From Murimonas intestini (GTDB lineage Bacteria > Bacillota > Clostridia > Lachnospirales > Lachnospiraceae): a stretch of DNA of 37,674 nt. A model generated the notes under the pieces. The model ran no database searches, had not been told where the DNA came from, and saw only the letters and a program-made list of their open reading frames with translations. Below, one piece after another: positions 1-7,209 of the stretch. The position numbers were made by a program, and so were the translations under genes. The stretch's first letter is position 1. The number at the start of each line of letters is the position of its first letter. Where the stretch lies: positions 159,434-197,107 of the forward strand of contig QGGY01000010.1 of NCBI GenBank assembly GCA_003148945.1, written 5' to 3'.

Positions 1-300
1 CAGCTCCTGTCGTTTTCCATTCAAGTAAGAAATGATCTGGTTTTGGGCGTCAATCATCCCGTCATAATCAGAGACAGAGGCGGAGCCGCCTTTGGCTTCC
101 TGCAGATCAATAAAACTTTTCTGATTGCTGATGAGCTTTTCCTGATAGGAGATGAGGTTGTCGAAATCATCTTCGATATTATCGAGTTTTGATTTATTCA
201 GCTCAATAAGTTCCAGCTGCAGCTCTCTTGCTTTGTCAGAGCAGTCCTGGGCTTTCTCGTAGAGATCCATCTGTAGTGTCTTCTCCAGTGATTTGTTCAT
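1..300 (-). pseudogene. tape-measure C-terminal continuation, frame-shifted, runs off window
   Basis: An open minus-strand frame runs from an ATG at 300 through the left edge of the window. It begins MNKSLEKTLQ and continues as a charged, heptad-like coiled-coil sequence rich in E, K, L and D. It lies in the +1 frame relative to the upstream tape-measure exon, which hits a TGA at 236-238. No ribosome site precedes the ATG. The simplest reading is that the two frames were one polypeptide and a one-base insertion near 298-340 broke it. A separately translated gene, coupled by the 60-bp overlap, is possible. The product would be the central or C-terminal rod of a phage tail-length protein. The frame is incomplete at the window edge. 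Confidence 0.55.
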
Positions 301-1630
301 TGAATTTTGAAATTTTAGCAGAAGAAGTATCAAGCGAAGCTGTGACTAGGTCAAATATATTTTTATATTCTGGGAATTCTGTAATAACATTGTTGACCTC
401 TTTGGAGAGCTGTTTGAATTCCTCAGATGCGGCTTTTATAGCAGAGGGGTCACCGGAGAGAAGGGCGGCATTGTAACTCTGTACAGCTGCCGTATAGCGG
501 TTTAAGACACCGGCAGGATCATTTTCACCCATACCTCGGGAGAAAAGATCAGCTTTTAAATACTGGTTGTATAGGTCTTGATATGTTGCGAGGATGGATG
601 CGTTTTCTTGTAATGAGCTTTCGGCGTTCTCCAGGATAATTTCTGTTAAATGACTATCGCCAAACTCATTTTGAAGATTGCGAACATCAGTTGCAAAGGA
701 ATTAAGAACTTCCTGTGCCTGGGATGCATCACCGGTAAATTGAATATGGTAAGCAGAACCATCTGGATACAAAGGAATCAGCTCCATACCTTTCCCTGTA
801 TATTTCCTGGCAATCTCTACCAGATTTTTTCCGAGGTCCTCAGACACAGAACCGGTACTCCCCAGACTGTATTCCCGCTCTTTATTCATCTCATCTGCCG
901 CTTTTTGCATACCGGTACGGTTTTCATTTAACAATTTATTAGCATCATCTGCGGAAAGCTGGTTCAAAAGATCTACCTGTGATTTTAAATTCCCGTTTAC
1001 AAGATCGATCCCTTTTGCCTGTTCACCATACGTGGCGATAATTTGTTTCTGGAGATCGAGAAGCTGCTGCTTTATTGAGACGCTTTCCTGTTCGGAGAGG
1101 GAGCCTGAATCTAATAATGTTTTTAATTGTGTGTATTGTTGTTTTTGCGTCTGGAGAGAAGTATCTTTTTGTTCCCACTCTTGGCCAGCAGATTTTGCGG
1201 CGTCTACAAGTTTTTGAGTACGCTGGAGACGCTCGGCAATGAAGTTTATACCGAGGTCAATGGCCGATGTGATGAGTGTGCCGGTGAGTGCTCCTCCAAT
1301 TAATGAAAAAGCAGAACTCATGAGATTCCCAGTTTTTGATGCTGTAGTACCAGTTTCTGCTAAATTTTTATTAAGATTATTAACTACACCGGATAACTCA
1401 GAAAGATGAGCTTTACCTAAATAAGCATTATTTAGAAAATTTTGAATATCGGTTGAATTAAATAGTGATTTATAATTAGTAAGAGCCTGAATATCTTTAG
1501 ACTCTACTATTTTACTAAACTCAGTTTGTACCTGTGGTATACTTTTTCCATTCAGTACATCTTTAGTTTGAACGGTATTAGGCGATAAATATGAAGATTT
1601 GTGACTTTTCTCTAAAGCTTTATCTAAAAT
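236..1630 (-). CDS. phage tail tape-measure-like protein, exon 2
   Basis: This is the second exon of a tape-measure-like gene. The frame has no credible start of its own: its first possible start is a TTG that I place inside the intron, with an in-frame stop just upstream at 1649-1651 and no ribosome site. Visible features are a hydrophobic, glycine-rich stretch (LIGGALTGTLITSAIDLGI) about 120 residues in, typical of tape-measure proteins, followed by long Q/K/E-rich coiled coil. Tape-measure proteins set tail length and are ejected with the DNA. Joining exon 1 at Gly (GGT, 2550) to ATT at 1630 keeps the frame, giving ...SASGVG-ILDKALEK.... The exon ends at TGA (236-238) after a short tail that looks out of frame, while the coiled coil continues in the +1 frame. 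The tape-measure assignment rests on composition and context. Confidence 0.7.
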   Translation of the reverse strand: MLDKALEKSHKSSYLSPNTVQTKDVLNGKSIPQVQTEFSKIVESKDIQALTNYKSLFNSTDIQNFLNNAYLGKAHLSELSGVVNNLNKNLAETGTTASKTGNLMSSAFSLIGGALTGTLITSAIDLGINFIAERLQRTQKLVDAAKSAGQEWEQKDTSLQTQKQQYTQLKTLLDSGSLSEQESVSIKQQLLDLQKQIIATYGEQAKGIDLVNGNLKSQVDLLNQLSADDANKLLNENRTGMQKAADEMNKEREYSLGSTGSVSEDLGKNLVEIARKYTGKGMELIPLYPDGSAYHIQFTGDASQAQEVLNSFATDVRNLQNEFGDSHLTEIILENAESSLQENASILATYQDLYNQYLKADLFSRGMGENDPAGVLNRYTAAVQSYNAALLSGDPSAIKAASEEFKQLSKEVNNVITEFPEYKNIFDLVTASLDTSSAKISKFNEQITGEDTTDGSLRESPGLL

Positions 1631-2549
1631 CAAAACGAAATTTAATTGTCATTTTTAAACATTTATGATATATTTTTGGAGGAGGTAGATAATATGGATT
1701 TTGGGAAATTTCTTATGTGTAAGCATTGTGGGTTTATTTCAGATGGTCCTGCGGACGGAAAATGTCACAAATGTCATTTTTGTGGATATCCATTGGAGGA
1801 GTGTGAAACGCAATATACTCAGGAAGAATGGATTAATATGGAATTTGATGAGCGTAGTCGGGTGAAGGAATCAATAGCTGAAAATGTAATAAAAAACGCT
1901 CCAGAATTTAGTGAAGATGCCATGCTTCATAGACAAATACAGTCTGAAAAGGAAATGGCAGAATTCATAGATCAAGCGGTAAATAGAATTAAAAATGCCC
2001 AACCTAATCAGGTAAAATGTCCGTATTGTGGTTCTGGCTCAGTTCAAAAAATTTCATTAGTTAAGCGTGTACTTTGGTCGGGGATTTTTGGTATTGCATC
2101 CCCAACCATTGGTAAAGAGTGGCATTGCAATCAGTGCAACAGTGATTTTTAGTTTAATGTTTAAAAATGAACTTATAACTTTTAACTTGTGATAACAAGC
2201 TCGTTTTGGACTATCCCATCATGATTTCATTTTGTTCGTTGAATGAAACCATGCAGCCGTTATAGTCTCTGAACGTTCAAACCGTTAAACTGCTTTAATA
2301 CCTGATGATGTGCATAGTGCTGTCGTCAGGTTTTTATTTGCATTAGACTAGATGCCGGTTTGCGTCGCTGCGGATTAGCTTTCGCTTTCCCGTGCAAGAG
2401 TTATTTAAACTTGCAGCCGCAGATGCGGCCAGTTTAGGCTGTTTTTCTTAACCATCTCTTATCAGTATATTTTATGATGCTGACTCGTTCAGCGTCACCG
2501 CCAGATGGTTTCGTGGGCATTTATTGTTGTCACCCTACTATTTGGGTCA
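1631..2549 (-). ncRNA. group I self-splicing intron in the tape-measure gene
   Basis: Read on the minus strand, the group I core can be assembled. P1: exon CGTGGGT (2556-2550) pairs with the guide GCCCACG (2518-2512), with the expected U-G wobble at the 5' splice site. P2: ACCATCT (2509-2503) with AGATGGT (2458-2452). P3: CAGCC (2441-2437) with GGCTG (2258-2254). P5: an AGC-GAAA-GCT hairpin (2386-2377), followed by the Q-type segment AATCCGCAGC (2376-2367). P7: GACTAT (2267-2262) with ATAGTC inside GGGATAGTCC (2217-2208), including the classic CAGAGACTA motif. P8: a 12-bp stem (2253-2242 with 2231-2220). P9: a hairpin at about 2201-2184. P10: AAAT (2522-2519) pairs with exon-2 ATTT (1630-1627). 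Intron position 1 would be 2549 and the terminal G 1631. Splicing joins the exons in frame. An internal 15-bp inverted repeat (1649-1663 with 2156-2170) closes the loop that carries the plus-strand gene. Confidence 0.9.
1694..2152 (+). CDS. zinc-ribbon protein carried antisense inside the group I intron
   Basis: A 152-residue protein with an excellent ribosome site, GGAGGAGG (1678-1685), 8 bases before the ATG at 1694. An earlier in-frame ATG at 1646 has none. The N-terminus has CKHC, CHKCHFC and a downstream Cys, and the C-terminus has a CPYCG...CNQC zinc-ribbon pair enclosing a short hydrophobic stretch. The middle is charged and probably helical. I see no LAGLIDADG, GIY-YIG, HNH or PD-(D/E)XK motif, so it does not look like a normal homing endonuclease. 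It lies on the strand opposite to the intron RNA and sits between the arms of a 15-bp inverted repeat, so it behaves as cargo in a peripheral intron loop. A possible promoter, TTGTCA-17-TATATT (1646-1674), would put the transcript start almost at the ribosome site. The function is unknown. Confidence 0.75.
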   Translation: MDFGKFLMCKHCGFISDGPADGKCHKCHFCGYPLEECETQYTQEEWINMEFDERSRVKESIAENVIKNAPEFSEDAMLHRQIQSEKEMAEFIDQAVNRIKNAQPNQVKCPYCGSGSVQKISLVKRVLWSGIFGIASPTIGKEWHCNQCNSDF

Positions 2550-2813
2550 ACCCACGCCGGAAGCAGATAAGAATTGAGGTAAAATTGTCTGAAAACTACT
2601 AACTGCCGAAGAAGCCATAGAAGAAGCAGGAGGCATAGCTAACTCAAGCTGTATAGGGATTTTTGCCGCTTTAGCAAGCTCGCTCTGTAATTGGTTCTGG
2701 AGGCCCGCAGTATCAATGCTAAGTGAGATTTTACCATGATAATTCTTTAACTGGTTATTCAAGATAGAAATATCTAACTGGGGGACTACCTGAATATATT
2801 GTGTGTTTTCCAT
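2550..2813 (-). CDS. phage tail tape-measure-like protein, exon 1 (N-terminus)
   Basis: This 88-codon exon starts at ATG 2813 behind an AGAAAGG ribosome site, rather than at the upstream TTG (2822). The product begins MENTQYIQVVPQLDISIL and has alternating polar/hydrophobic segments of the kind seen at the start of tape-measure proteins (IQVVPQLD, then ISLSIDTAGLQNQLQ). Read without splicing it would stop at TGA 2547-2549, the first three bases of the intron, giving an 88-residue stub. The P1 helix of the group I intron places the 5' splice site right after codon GGT (2552-2550), so splicing extends the frame into 1630-236. Confidence 0.75.
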
Positions 2814-2938
2814 TTTATACAACCTTTCTTTGTAATGTAAAGTTATTGGTGCTTACTTATCTAAACCCTGCCTATGAAAGTGGCAAGGATAAAAAATCAA
2901 ATATTGTAGCTATTCCCTCCCCTTTATCCCGAGAAGCT

Positions 2939-2963
2939 AAAATTATGCAGAATGCATAATTTT
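2939..2963. other. perfect hairpin in the gap between collar and tape-measure genes
   Basis: AAAATTATGCA and TGCATAATTTT form an 11-bp perfect stem with a GAA loop. The flanking T or A runs belong to the stem itself, so it could end transcripts weakly in either direction or stabilise an mRNA end. The rest of the 260-base gap (2814-3073) holds only the tape-measure ribosome site and AT-rich sequence. I see no gene there. Confidence 0.45.
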
Positions 2964-3073
2964 GCGAGGGTTTTCAGCGCCAAAGCACAAGTTTTTGTGT
3001 TTTATGTGTATCCGAAGCGGTAACTGGTTAAGTACTGAACAGCTACCAAATATTTTAAAATAGTATTAAAGAC

Positions 3074-3931
3074 TTATTTTGTCCTTTTCCACATATAACA
3101 AGTAATATACGGCTGCAGATTTGTTATATTTCCAAGTGAACTGGAAGTACCAGGACTGGCAGAACCAGTATTCCCATGATTGTGGGCTGCGCTGTTACCT
3201 ACATATTGAGAAGTTTCGGGCAAAGGATATCTTGTACCTGCCTTTACTCCTGATACAGATGCATATGTCTGCTCGGTAGGTGAAACAAGCTGATTGCTGG
3301 GAAAGGAACCAGGAAGTACTGTCCATTCTGTCAGCACGTCATGTCTGTGTTGAGGCATCTCGCTGACTGTTAATACATGATTACCCGTTACATGTGTATG
3401 ACTGTTAACTGTATGGCTGTGAGCAGCACTGACAGTTTTTGCGCCACCTGTTTTTTCGACAGTATTGAAATCACTATCGCCTGTACTAACCCCTACTGGA
3501 ACCCTTCCGCTGCCCCATAATGTCCATGTGCCAAAACCAAATAATTGTTTGGGATTCGTACTGACAGTTGTTAAGTAGAGGGATCCAATTGGATAAAATT
3601 TCTGTATCACCTCTGAGACTTGAGCGGAAAGGTTTTGAACTGTACTAGTTAAATGTCCTGCAGCCTCATCAGAAGCATCCAATCGGGTTTTTAAATTATT
3701 TATCTGGGCTTGGATATTGCCGGTAATTCCATTAAGGTAAATAAATGGCATGCTTTGCATCAGCCAGGATTTTATATTGTTTAATAACTGGGCAAATGAA
3801 GTTTTATGGGTAGTATTAATAGGAGAATCAGTTGTCTGAGTAATAAATATATCATTTTCTTTAATTTCTGCAGAGGCATCCAGTTCATGAATATATTTTG
3901 CCGGGATGTTTTCTTTATCTGATAACATCAT
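3074..3931 (-). CDS. phage tail collar / tail-fibre-tip protein
   Basis: A 285-residue protein. The N-terminal 60 residues (PAKYIHELDASAEI...) resemble the baseplate-attachment start of Firmicute tail fibres. Residues about 75-115 are a predicted coiled coil. From about 115 there is a collar-type domain: FYPIGSLYLT, then FGFGTWTLWGSGRVPVG, then His-rich loops with repeated SHTH, PQHRH and AHNHG (candidate metal-binding histidines), and the usual ending LQPYITCYMWKR. This architecture belongs to the phage tail collar/MDP family, whose members sit at the tail tip and contact the host. The start ATG (3931) overlaps the stop of the upstream 179-aa gene by 4 bases, so the two are translationally coupled. 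No adjacent reverse transcriptase or template repeat was seen, so diversification is not supported. Confidence 0.85.
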   Translation of the reverse strand: MMLSDKENIPAKYIHELDASAEIKENDIFITQTTDSPINTTHKTSFAQLLNNIKSWLMQSMPFIYLNGITGNIQAQINNLKTRLDASDEAAGHLTSTVQNLSAQVSEVIQKFYPIGSLYLTTVSTNPKQLFGFGTWTLWGSGRVPVGVSTGDSDFNTVEKTGGAKTVSAAHSHTVNSHTHVTGNHVLTVSEMPQHRHDVLTEWTVLPGSFPSNQLVSPTEQTYASVSGVKAGTRYPLPETSQYVGNSAAHNHGNTGSASPGTSSSLGNITNLQPYITCYMWKRTK

Positions 3932-4467
3932 ACTTCTTTATTTTCAGGCATGCCCACTGCCCTGAAGAATTCATTGATATCCAGACCGCTGACATCTATA
4001 TCATTTATTTTATTTTTTAAAGTATCCAGCAATTCAGAAAGAGCGTCTCTCTGTTTTGAAAGCAATAGTTTCTTTTCAAAATCCACCATATCTTCTACAT
4101 CTTTGCGTATATCCATCAGCTGTGCAGTGAGAAGCGGATAACGGCTGTCAGGAGAATGGACATTTTCGTAGGAAGCCATAAGTTCTGTATCATCCTTAAC
4201 TGCATCATATATGGATTCTATACCAGACTCTGCATTATTAGTACTTTCTTCAGGGCTTTCTGATAAAGGCTCAAAAGTCAGTCCTTCCACACAGTATGTA
4301 AAGAAGGCTGTTATTTCACTGAGTTCTTTCAGATATGGTGTATAACTAAAAGTGTTATCCCCATACCCTTCCGGTGTAGTGAAATAAGAACTAAATAAGA
4401 ATTTTGTCATACTTATTTTCTCAGGCAGTGTAAGGCTGGGTTTGATTGTAACGTTTTCTTTTCTCAT
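3928..4467 (-). CDS. hypothetical tail-module protein, 179 aa
   Basis: The start is taken at ATG 4467 (MRKENVTIKP), because AAGGAG lies at the right distance upstream. The ATG seven codons earlier (4488) has no ribosome site. The protein is acidic, with an N-terminal region of Phe/Tyr-rich short strands (FLFSSYFTTPEGYGD), a middle S/E/N-rich linker and a C-terminal helical segment (KQRDALSELLDTLKNKI). I do not recognise a named family. The tight coupling to the collar gene suggests a fibre-associated or baseplate-associated protein, perhaps a fibre chaperone or attachment subunit (inference). Confidence 0.65.
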   Translation of the reverse strand: MRKENVTIKPSLTLPEKISMTKFLFSSYFTTPEGYGDNTFSYTPYLKELSEITAFFTYCVEGLTFEPLSESPEESTNNAESGIESIYDAVKDDTELMASYENVHSPDSRYPLLTAQLMDIRKDVEDMVDFEKKLLLSKQRDALSELLDTLKNKINDIDVSGLDINEFFRAVGMPENKEV

Positions 4468-4583
4468 GTTAAAAATCTCCTTAATCATTTTATTTATATA
4501 TTTAGTTTCTGTTATGTGTTTAAGTGTGTATTTCTGCTTATTCTATATTTGCTGGAATATTTGATAAATTAACAAGAATCTGA

Positions 4584-4612
4584 TTGAAAACTTAAATGGC
4601 AGGACCTATAAT
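4584..4612 (+). promoter_or_regulatory. sigma-A-type promoter for the 305-aa membrane protein
   Basis: TTGAAA (4584-4589) and TATAAT (4607-4612) are separated by exactly 17 bases and face the plus-strand gene starting 40 bases downstream. This gives the inserted gene transcription independent of the minus-strand tail operon. Confidence 0.7.
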
Positions 4613-4651
4613 GAAGATAATTATAAATACCATTCTGAGAGGATTCCATAA

Positions 4652-5569
4652 ATGACAAGGGAAAAGTTAAAAAAATGGTGCTGCTATTATCTGCTGCTAT
4701 GGCTGGGAGCCTTTATCTGCATAGGTGTTACACAACTGACCGGATTATCAATCCGGCCAATCGTGGAGTTGGTTTTCAGGCTTACTGCTTATTTTTATCC
4801 GGTCAGCATCATGGGCTATTCTATATGGAATATGAAAGATGAAGAAAGTTTTAGAAATATTTGTTTTGGCATATATCTGGCAGTTTTCTTTCTTATAACG
4901 GTAGTGTTTATTTTATTCCTGATTTTACCAATGAAAATGGAAAGGCGGATGGATTGTGGGTATTTACAGATAACAGACAGCAGCAATTTTCCGGATGCCG
5001 ACAGACATTTTTTTGCAGAGCCAAAGGCCCTTTTGTTTATGGAATATTTTGATTGGGATGTAGAACATGATATATATATATTAGAATATAAATATAATAC
5101 TACATTTACAGTGGCAGAAAACAGAGGGGATGGCATTAATCGTTATTCTCCTTTTGAGCATCCAGAAATAGCAGTCAGAGTCTATTTTCGTGATATTTAT
5201 GGAATAGTAGACGATTATCAGTATCAACTGACATCGAATATAGCTCTAAAATATTACAGAGAAAAAGGACTATTATGGGAGTATAGGTATGTGGATGATT
5301 ATGAAGGGAATATTGGGTTTATTGTGAAAGTTGACGATAATCTTGAACAATACGCCCAGGATTTAGCTGCTATGGTTGCAGAAGCTTTGAAAGATCCTTT
5401 TTATAAGGATAATGTAGGATGGCTTAATATAGGAGTTGCTGAAAATACTTGGAAAATGCTTGCCTTTGGGGACTATCTACCATTTAAAGAAAATGGGATT
5501 TCTCCTGATTTTTATTCCGATGATCAGAACGTTTTAAATGAATTAAAAAAGTGGACAAAAAAAAGATAG
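4652..5569 (+). CDS. membrane-anchored hypothetical protein, cargo gene in tail cluster
   Basis: A 305-residue protein with a GAGAGGA ribosome site before ATG 4652. Three membrane segments fill the first 95 residues (about 11-32, 38-62 and 71-93). They are followed by a roughly 210-residue soluble domain rich in Tyr, Asp and Glu, with no Cys pairs or catalytic motif I can name. It faces against the surrounding minus-strand phage genes, has its own consensus promoter, and is more AT-rich than the polymerase gene. These are typical marks of a lysogenically expressed extra gene (moron). Superinfection exclusion is a reasonable guess for such a protein, but nothing in the sequence proves it. Confidence 0.75.
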   Translation: MTREKLKKWCCYYLLLWLGAFICIGVTQLTGLSIRPIVELVFRLTAYFYPVSIMGYSIWNMKDEESFRNICFGIYLAVFFLITVVFILFLILPMKMERRMDCGYLQITDSSNFPDADRHFFAEPKALLFMEYFDWDVEHDIYILEYKYNTTFTVAENRGDGINRYSPFEHPEIAVRVYFRDIYGIVDDYQYQLTSNIALKYYREKGLLWEYRYVDDYEGNIGFIVKVDDNLEQYAQDLAAMVAEALKDPFYKDNVGWLNIGVAENTWKMLAFGDYLPFKENGISPDFYSDDQNVLNELKKWTKKR

Positions 5570-5690
5570 AATCATTTTAGATTGATAACCAATTACAGTC
5601 ATCTTAGCCACAATAGAAATATTGTAATATTTCCAACGGACTATGCATATATTATTGCCTTTTAGGGGCTAGAAGTTTCAGATATTTTTG

Positions 5691-6530
5691 TTAGATTGAT
5701 GTTTCGCACAACAGATAGTGGGCAAATGCCAGGCAGCAATCCATATTTACTTGTGAGTCAGGGTTTCCGCCAAAGCTTGGAAGCAAAACTAAAGTCTCAT
5801 CTATACCGTTCATTTTGGAATAAACGCTTCTGAGTATAACTTCCAAATCATCATCATAGCTGCACTCTAAATCACTAAAAATATACTTAAATCTGTCTAA
5901 ATATAGTCCATTATAATATGTTTCAAGTATATCTGCGAATTCAGTTCCAGTCACAGATTGATTACTTCTATTTTTGTCTGATTCCATCTCAGATATTAAC
6001 TGAGCAATTTTTATGGCATCAAAATCACAACAGAAATCACTGAAATTGCATCTGCTGGCGACGTTTCCAATTGTTTCGTATGCAGTCTGAGTTATAAGAT
6101 GGTTATTTAATGAACTTTGAAGATTAGTCAGTTTTGCTGTTGTATCCGCCATACCGGTTGCAAGATCTATGACACCATTGCCAGAATCTCTTAAATCTGT
6201 ACTAAATATATTTTTATCTGCATCTTCATAAATATACTTATCTAAAAAAGAGTATAGACCTTCGTTTTTGTTTTGGACATACTCAACAAAAGCTAATTCG
6301 ATTGGATTTAACAGTGATGCGCACCATAAAACATTAGAATACTTTGATTGGCGTAGATAATTGCAGATACCAATTATTGTACTTCTGATAGTTGGTTTAA
6401 TAGCTTCTGTGTCCATTTTGTAATCTACATAAAGAGTACCTAAAGACCGAAGGTAACCAAATAAAGTTGAAATATTCTCTAATCCAGAATTATCGGGTTT
6501 TGCTGGCTGTAAATAATTTACTGGAACCAT
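5691..6530 (-). CDS. hypothetical phage-cluster protein, 279 aa
   Basis: An open frame starting MVPVNYLQPAKPDNSG. A purine-rich GAAGGTGG lies only 1-2 bases before the ATG at 6530, so the exact start is uncertain. The protein is mostly helical by composition, with a central GVIDLATGMADTTAKLTNL segment, a Cys cluster (SRCNFSDFCCDFD) and an acidic ECSYDDDLEV stretch. No signal peptide or membrane segment is seen. I do not recognise the family. It follows the 30-aa frame by 18 bases and lies in the tail operon, so a structural or assembly role is likely but unproven. Confidence 0.65.
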   Translation of the reverse strand: MVPVNYLQPAKPDNSGLENISTLFGYLRSLGTLYVDYKMDTEAIKPTIRSTIIGICNYLRQSKYSNVLWCASLLNPIELAFVEYVQNKNEGLYSFLDKYIYEDADKNIFSTDLRDSGNGVIDLATGMADTTAKLTNLQSSLNNHLITQTAYETIGNVASRCNFSDFCCDFDAIKIAQLISEMESDKNRSNQSVTGTEFADILETYYNGLYLDRFKYIFSDLECSYDDDLEVILRSVYSKMNGIDETLVLLPSFGGNPDSQVNMDCCLAFAHYLLCETSI

Positions 6531-6548
6531 ACCACCTTCACGAATTAT

Positions 6549-6641
6549 TTACGAAATAAAACTAATTTCTATCCTGCTATACTCTGGATTTGATGCTTTA
6601 AAATCTTTTTTCATCATCCCTAATTCTAAATAAGATGCCAT
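6549..6641 (-). CDS. possible 30-aa small protein upstream of the 279-aa gene
   Basis: A short frame encodes MASYLELGMMKK followed by an 18-residue polar tail. A GAAGGT ribosome-like site lies 8 bases upstream of the ATG, and the frame ends 18 bases before the next gene start. The composition is protein-like and the spacing is operon-like. It could be a leader peptide coupled to the 279-aa gene, or the remnant of a longer gene. Confidence 0.4.
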   Translation of the reverse strand: MASYLELGMMKKDFKASNPEYSRIEISFIS

Positions 6642-6735
6642 ATACTATACCTTCATAAATAAAATCATGATTTACGTGTTAAATAAAATATTTGTATTCT
6701 AATATAATGGCGCCGAGGTTGCAAATATCCATTCT

Positions 6736-6942
6736 CTATGCCAGTTTATGATCACACCACAGCTCATAAGCTTTAAAACTCTGTATCTTATTAAAAACAA
6801 ACACAAGGCTGTCTCTGGACCAGAAAATGTCCACGAGTGGAATTCCATTTTTTATGTAAAGTCCTGCCTGCTTTGTATTCACCAGATTTACTACGTCTTC
6901 AGAATTATAGTAACGGTTGAATTGTTCACTGTATATTCGCAT
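6736..6942 (-). CDS. small phage protein, DUF5659-like, 68 aa
   Basis: The start is taken at ATG 6942 (MRIYSEQFNRYY), with AGAAAGG 7 bases upstream. The longer frame from 6996 begins inside the terminator stem. The pattern of an N-terminal segment, then a Gly-containing middle (AGLYIKNGIPLVDI) and a hydrophobic strand followed by helix (LVFVFNKIQSFKAYELW), resembles the small DUF5659-type proteins of Firmicute phages. The similarity is judged by eye only. The function is unknown. Confidence 0.55.
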   Translation of the reverse strand: MRIYSEQFNRYYNSEDVVNLVNTKQAGLYIKNGIPLVDIFWSRDSLVFVFNKIQSFKAYELWCDHKLA

Positions 6943-6979
6943 GGTTGTACCTTTCTGGTATTTTGCCCGCTGCACGCGT

Positions 6980-7026
6980 AAAAAAATGAGCTGCATGTTT
7001 CACACTATAGTGATTTCATGCAGCCC
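6980..7026 (-). terminator. Rho-independent terminator (minus strand)
   Basis: On the minus strand GGGCTGCATG and CATGCAGCTC pair as a 10-bp stem around a nested CACTATAGTG palindrome, followed directly by A and seven T residues (6986-6980). This ends the transcript carrying the 97-aa and 42-aa frames. Confidence 0.75.
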
Positions 7027-7133
7027 ATAGCTGTTATTATGAAATTTTCCGGCAGCAGTCCAGCAGACTGGAAAGCTGCCATTTGCGCAGCACACTGGCT
7101 CTTTGAGAAATTCAAAGAATTTGCATAGGACAT
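7005..7133 (-). CDS. possible 42-aa small protein
   Basis: A short frame encodes MSYANSLNFSKSQCAAQM followed by a Gly/Ala-rich amphipathic segment (AAFQSAGLLPENF). Its stop falls inside the terminator stem, and an in-frame stop sits immediately before the ATG. No good ribosome site is visible. The composition is protein-like but the evidence is weak. Confidence 0.25.
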   Translation of the reverse strand: MSYANSLNFSKSQCAAQMAAFQSAGLLPENFIITAMGCMKSL

Positions 7134-7209
7134 TTAAATGTCAGCATTTAGTTATGCATATGCTATGCCTGATTTTATGAGCCAGGGCTGCAAGGACAAA
7201 GGTCCGCAT

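Noticed and set aside
236-1633. Independent 465-codon gene starting at TTG 1633
   Set aside because: There is no ribosome site and a stop lies just upstream. The intron model explains the 5' end better, with the TTG being the last three intron bases.
2300-2336. Hairpin plus T run resembling a terminator for the plus-strand zinc-ribbon gene
   Set aside because: It falls exactly in the P6/P7-side domain of the group I intron on the minus strand, and its pairing is explained by the intron fold. It may still stop plus-strand transcripts by accident.
3074-3931. Diversity-generating retroelement acting on the collar protein
   Set aside because: Collar-type proteins are sometimes diversified, but no reverse transcriptase and no near-repeat of the gene's 3' end is present in the window.
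5637-5650. ATGCATAGTCCG on the minus strand, another group I-like P7 segment
   Set aside because: No partner strand or other core helix is found within a kilobase upstream on that strand, and no split gene is seen.
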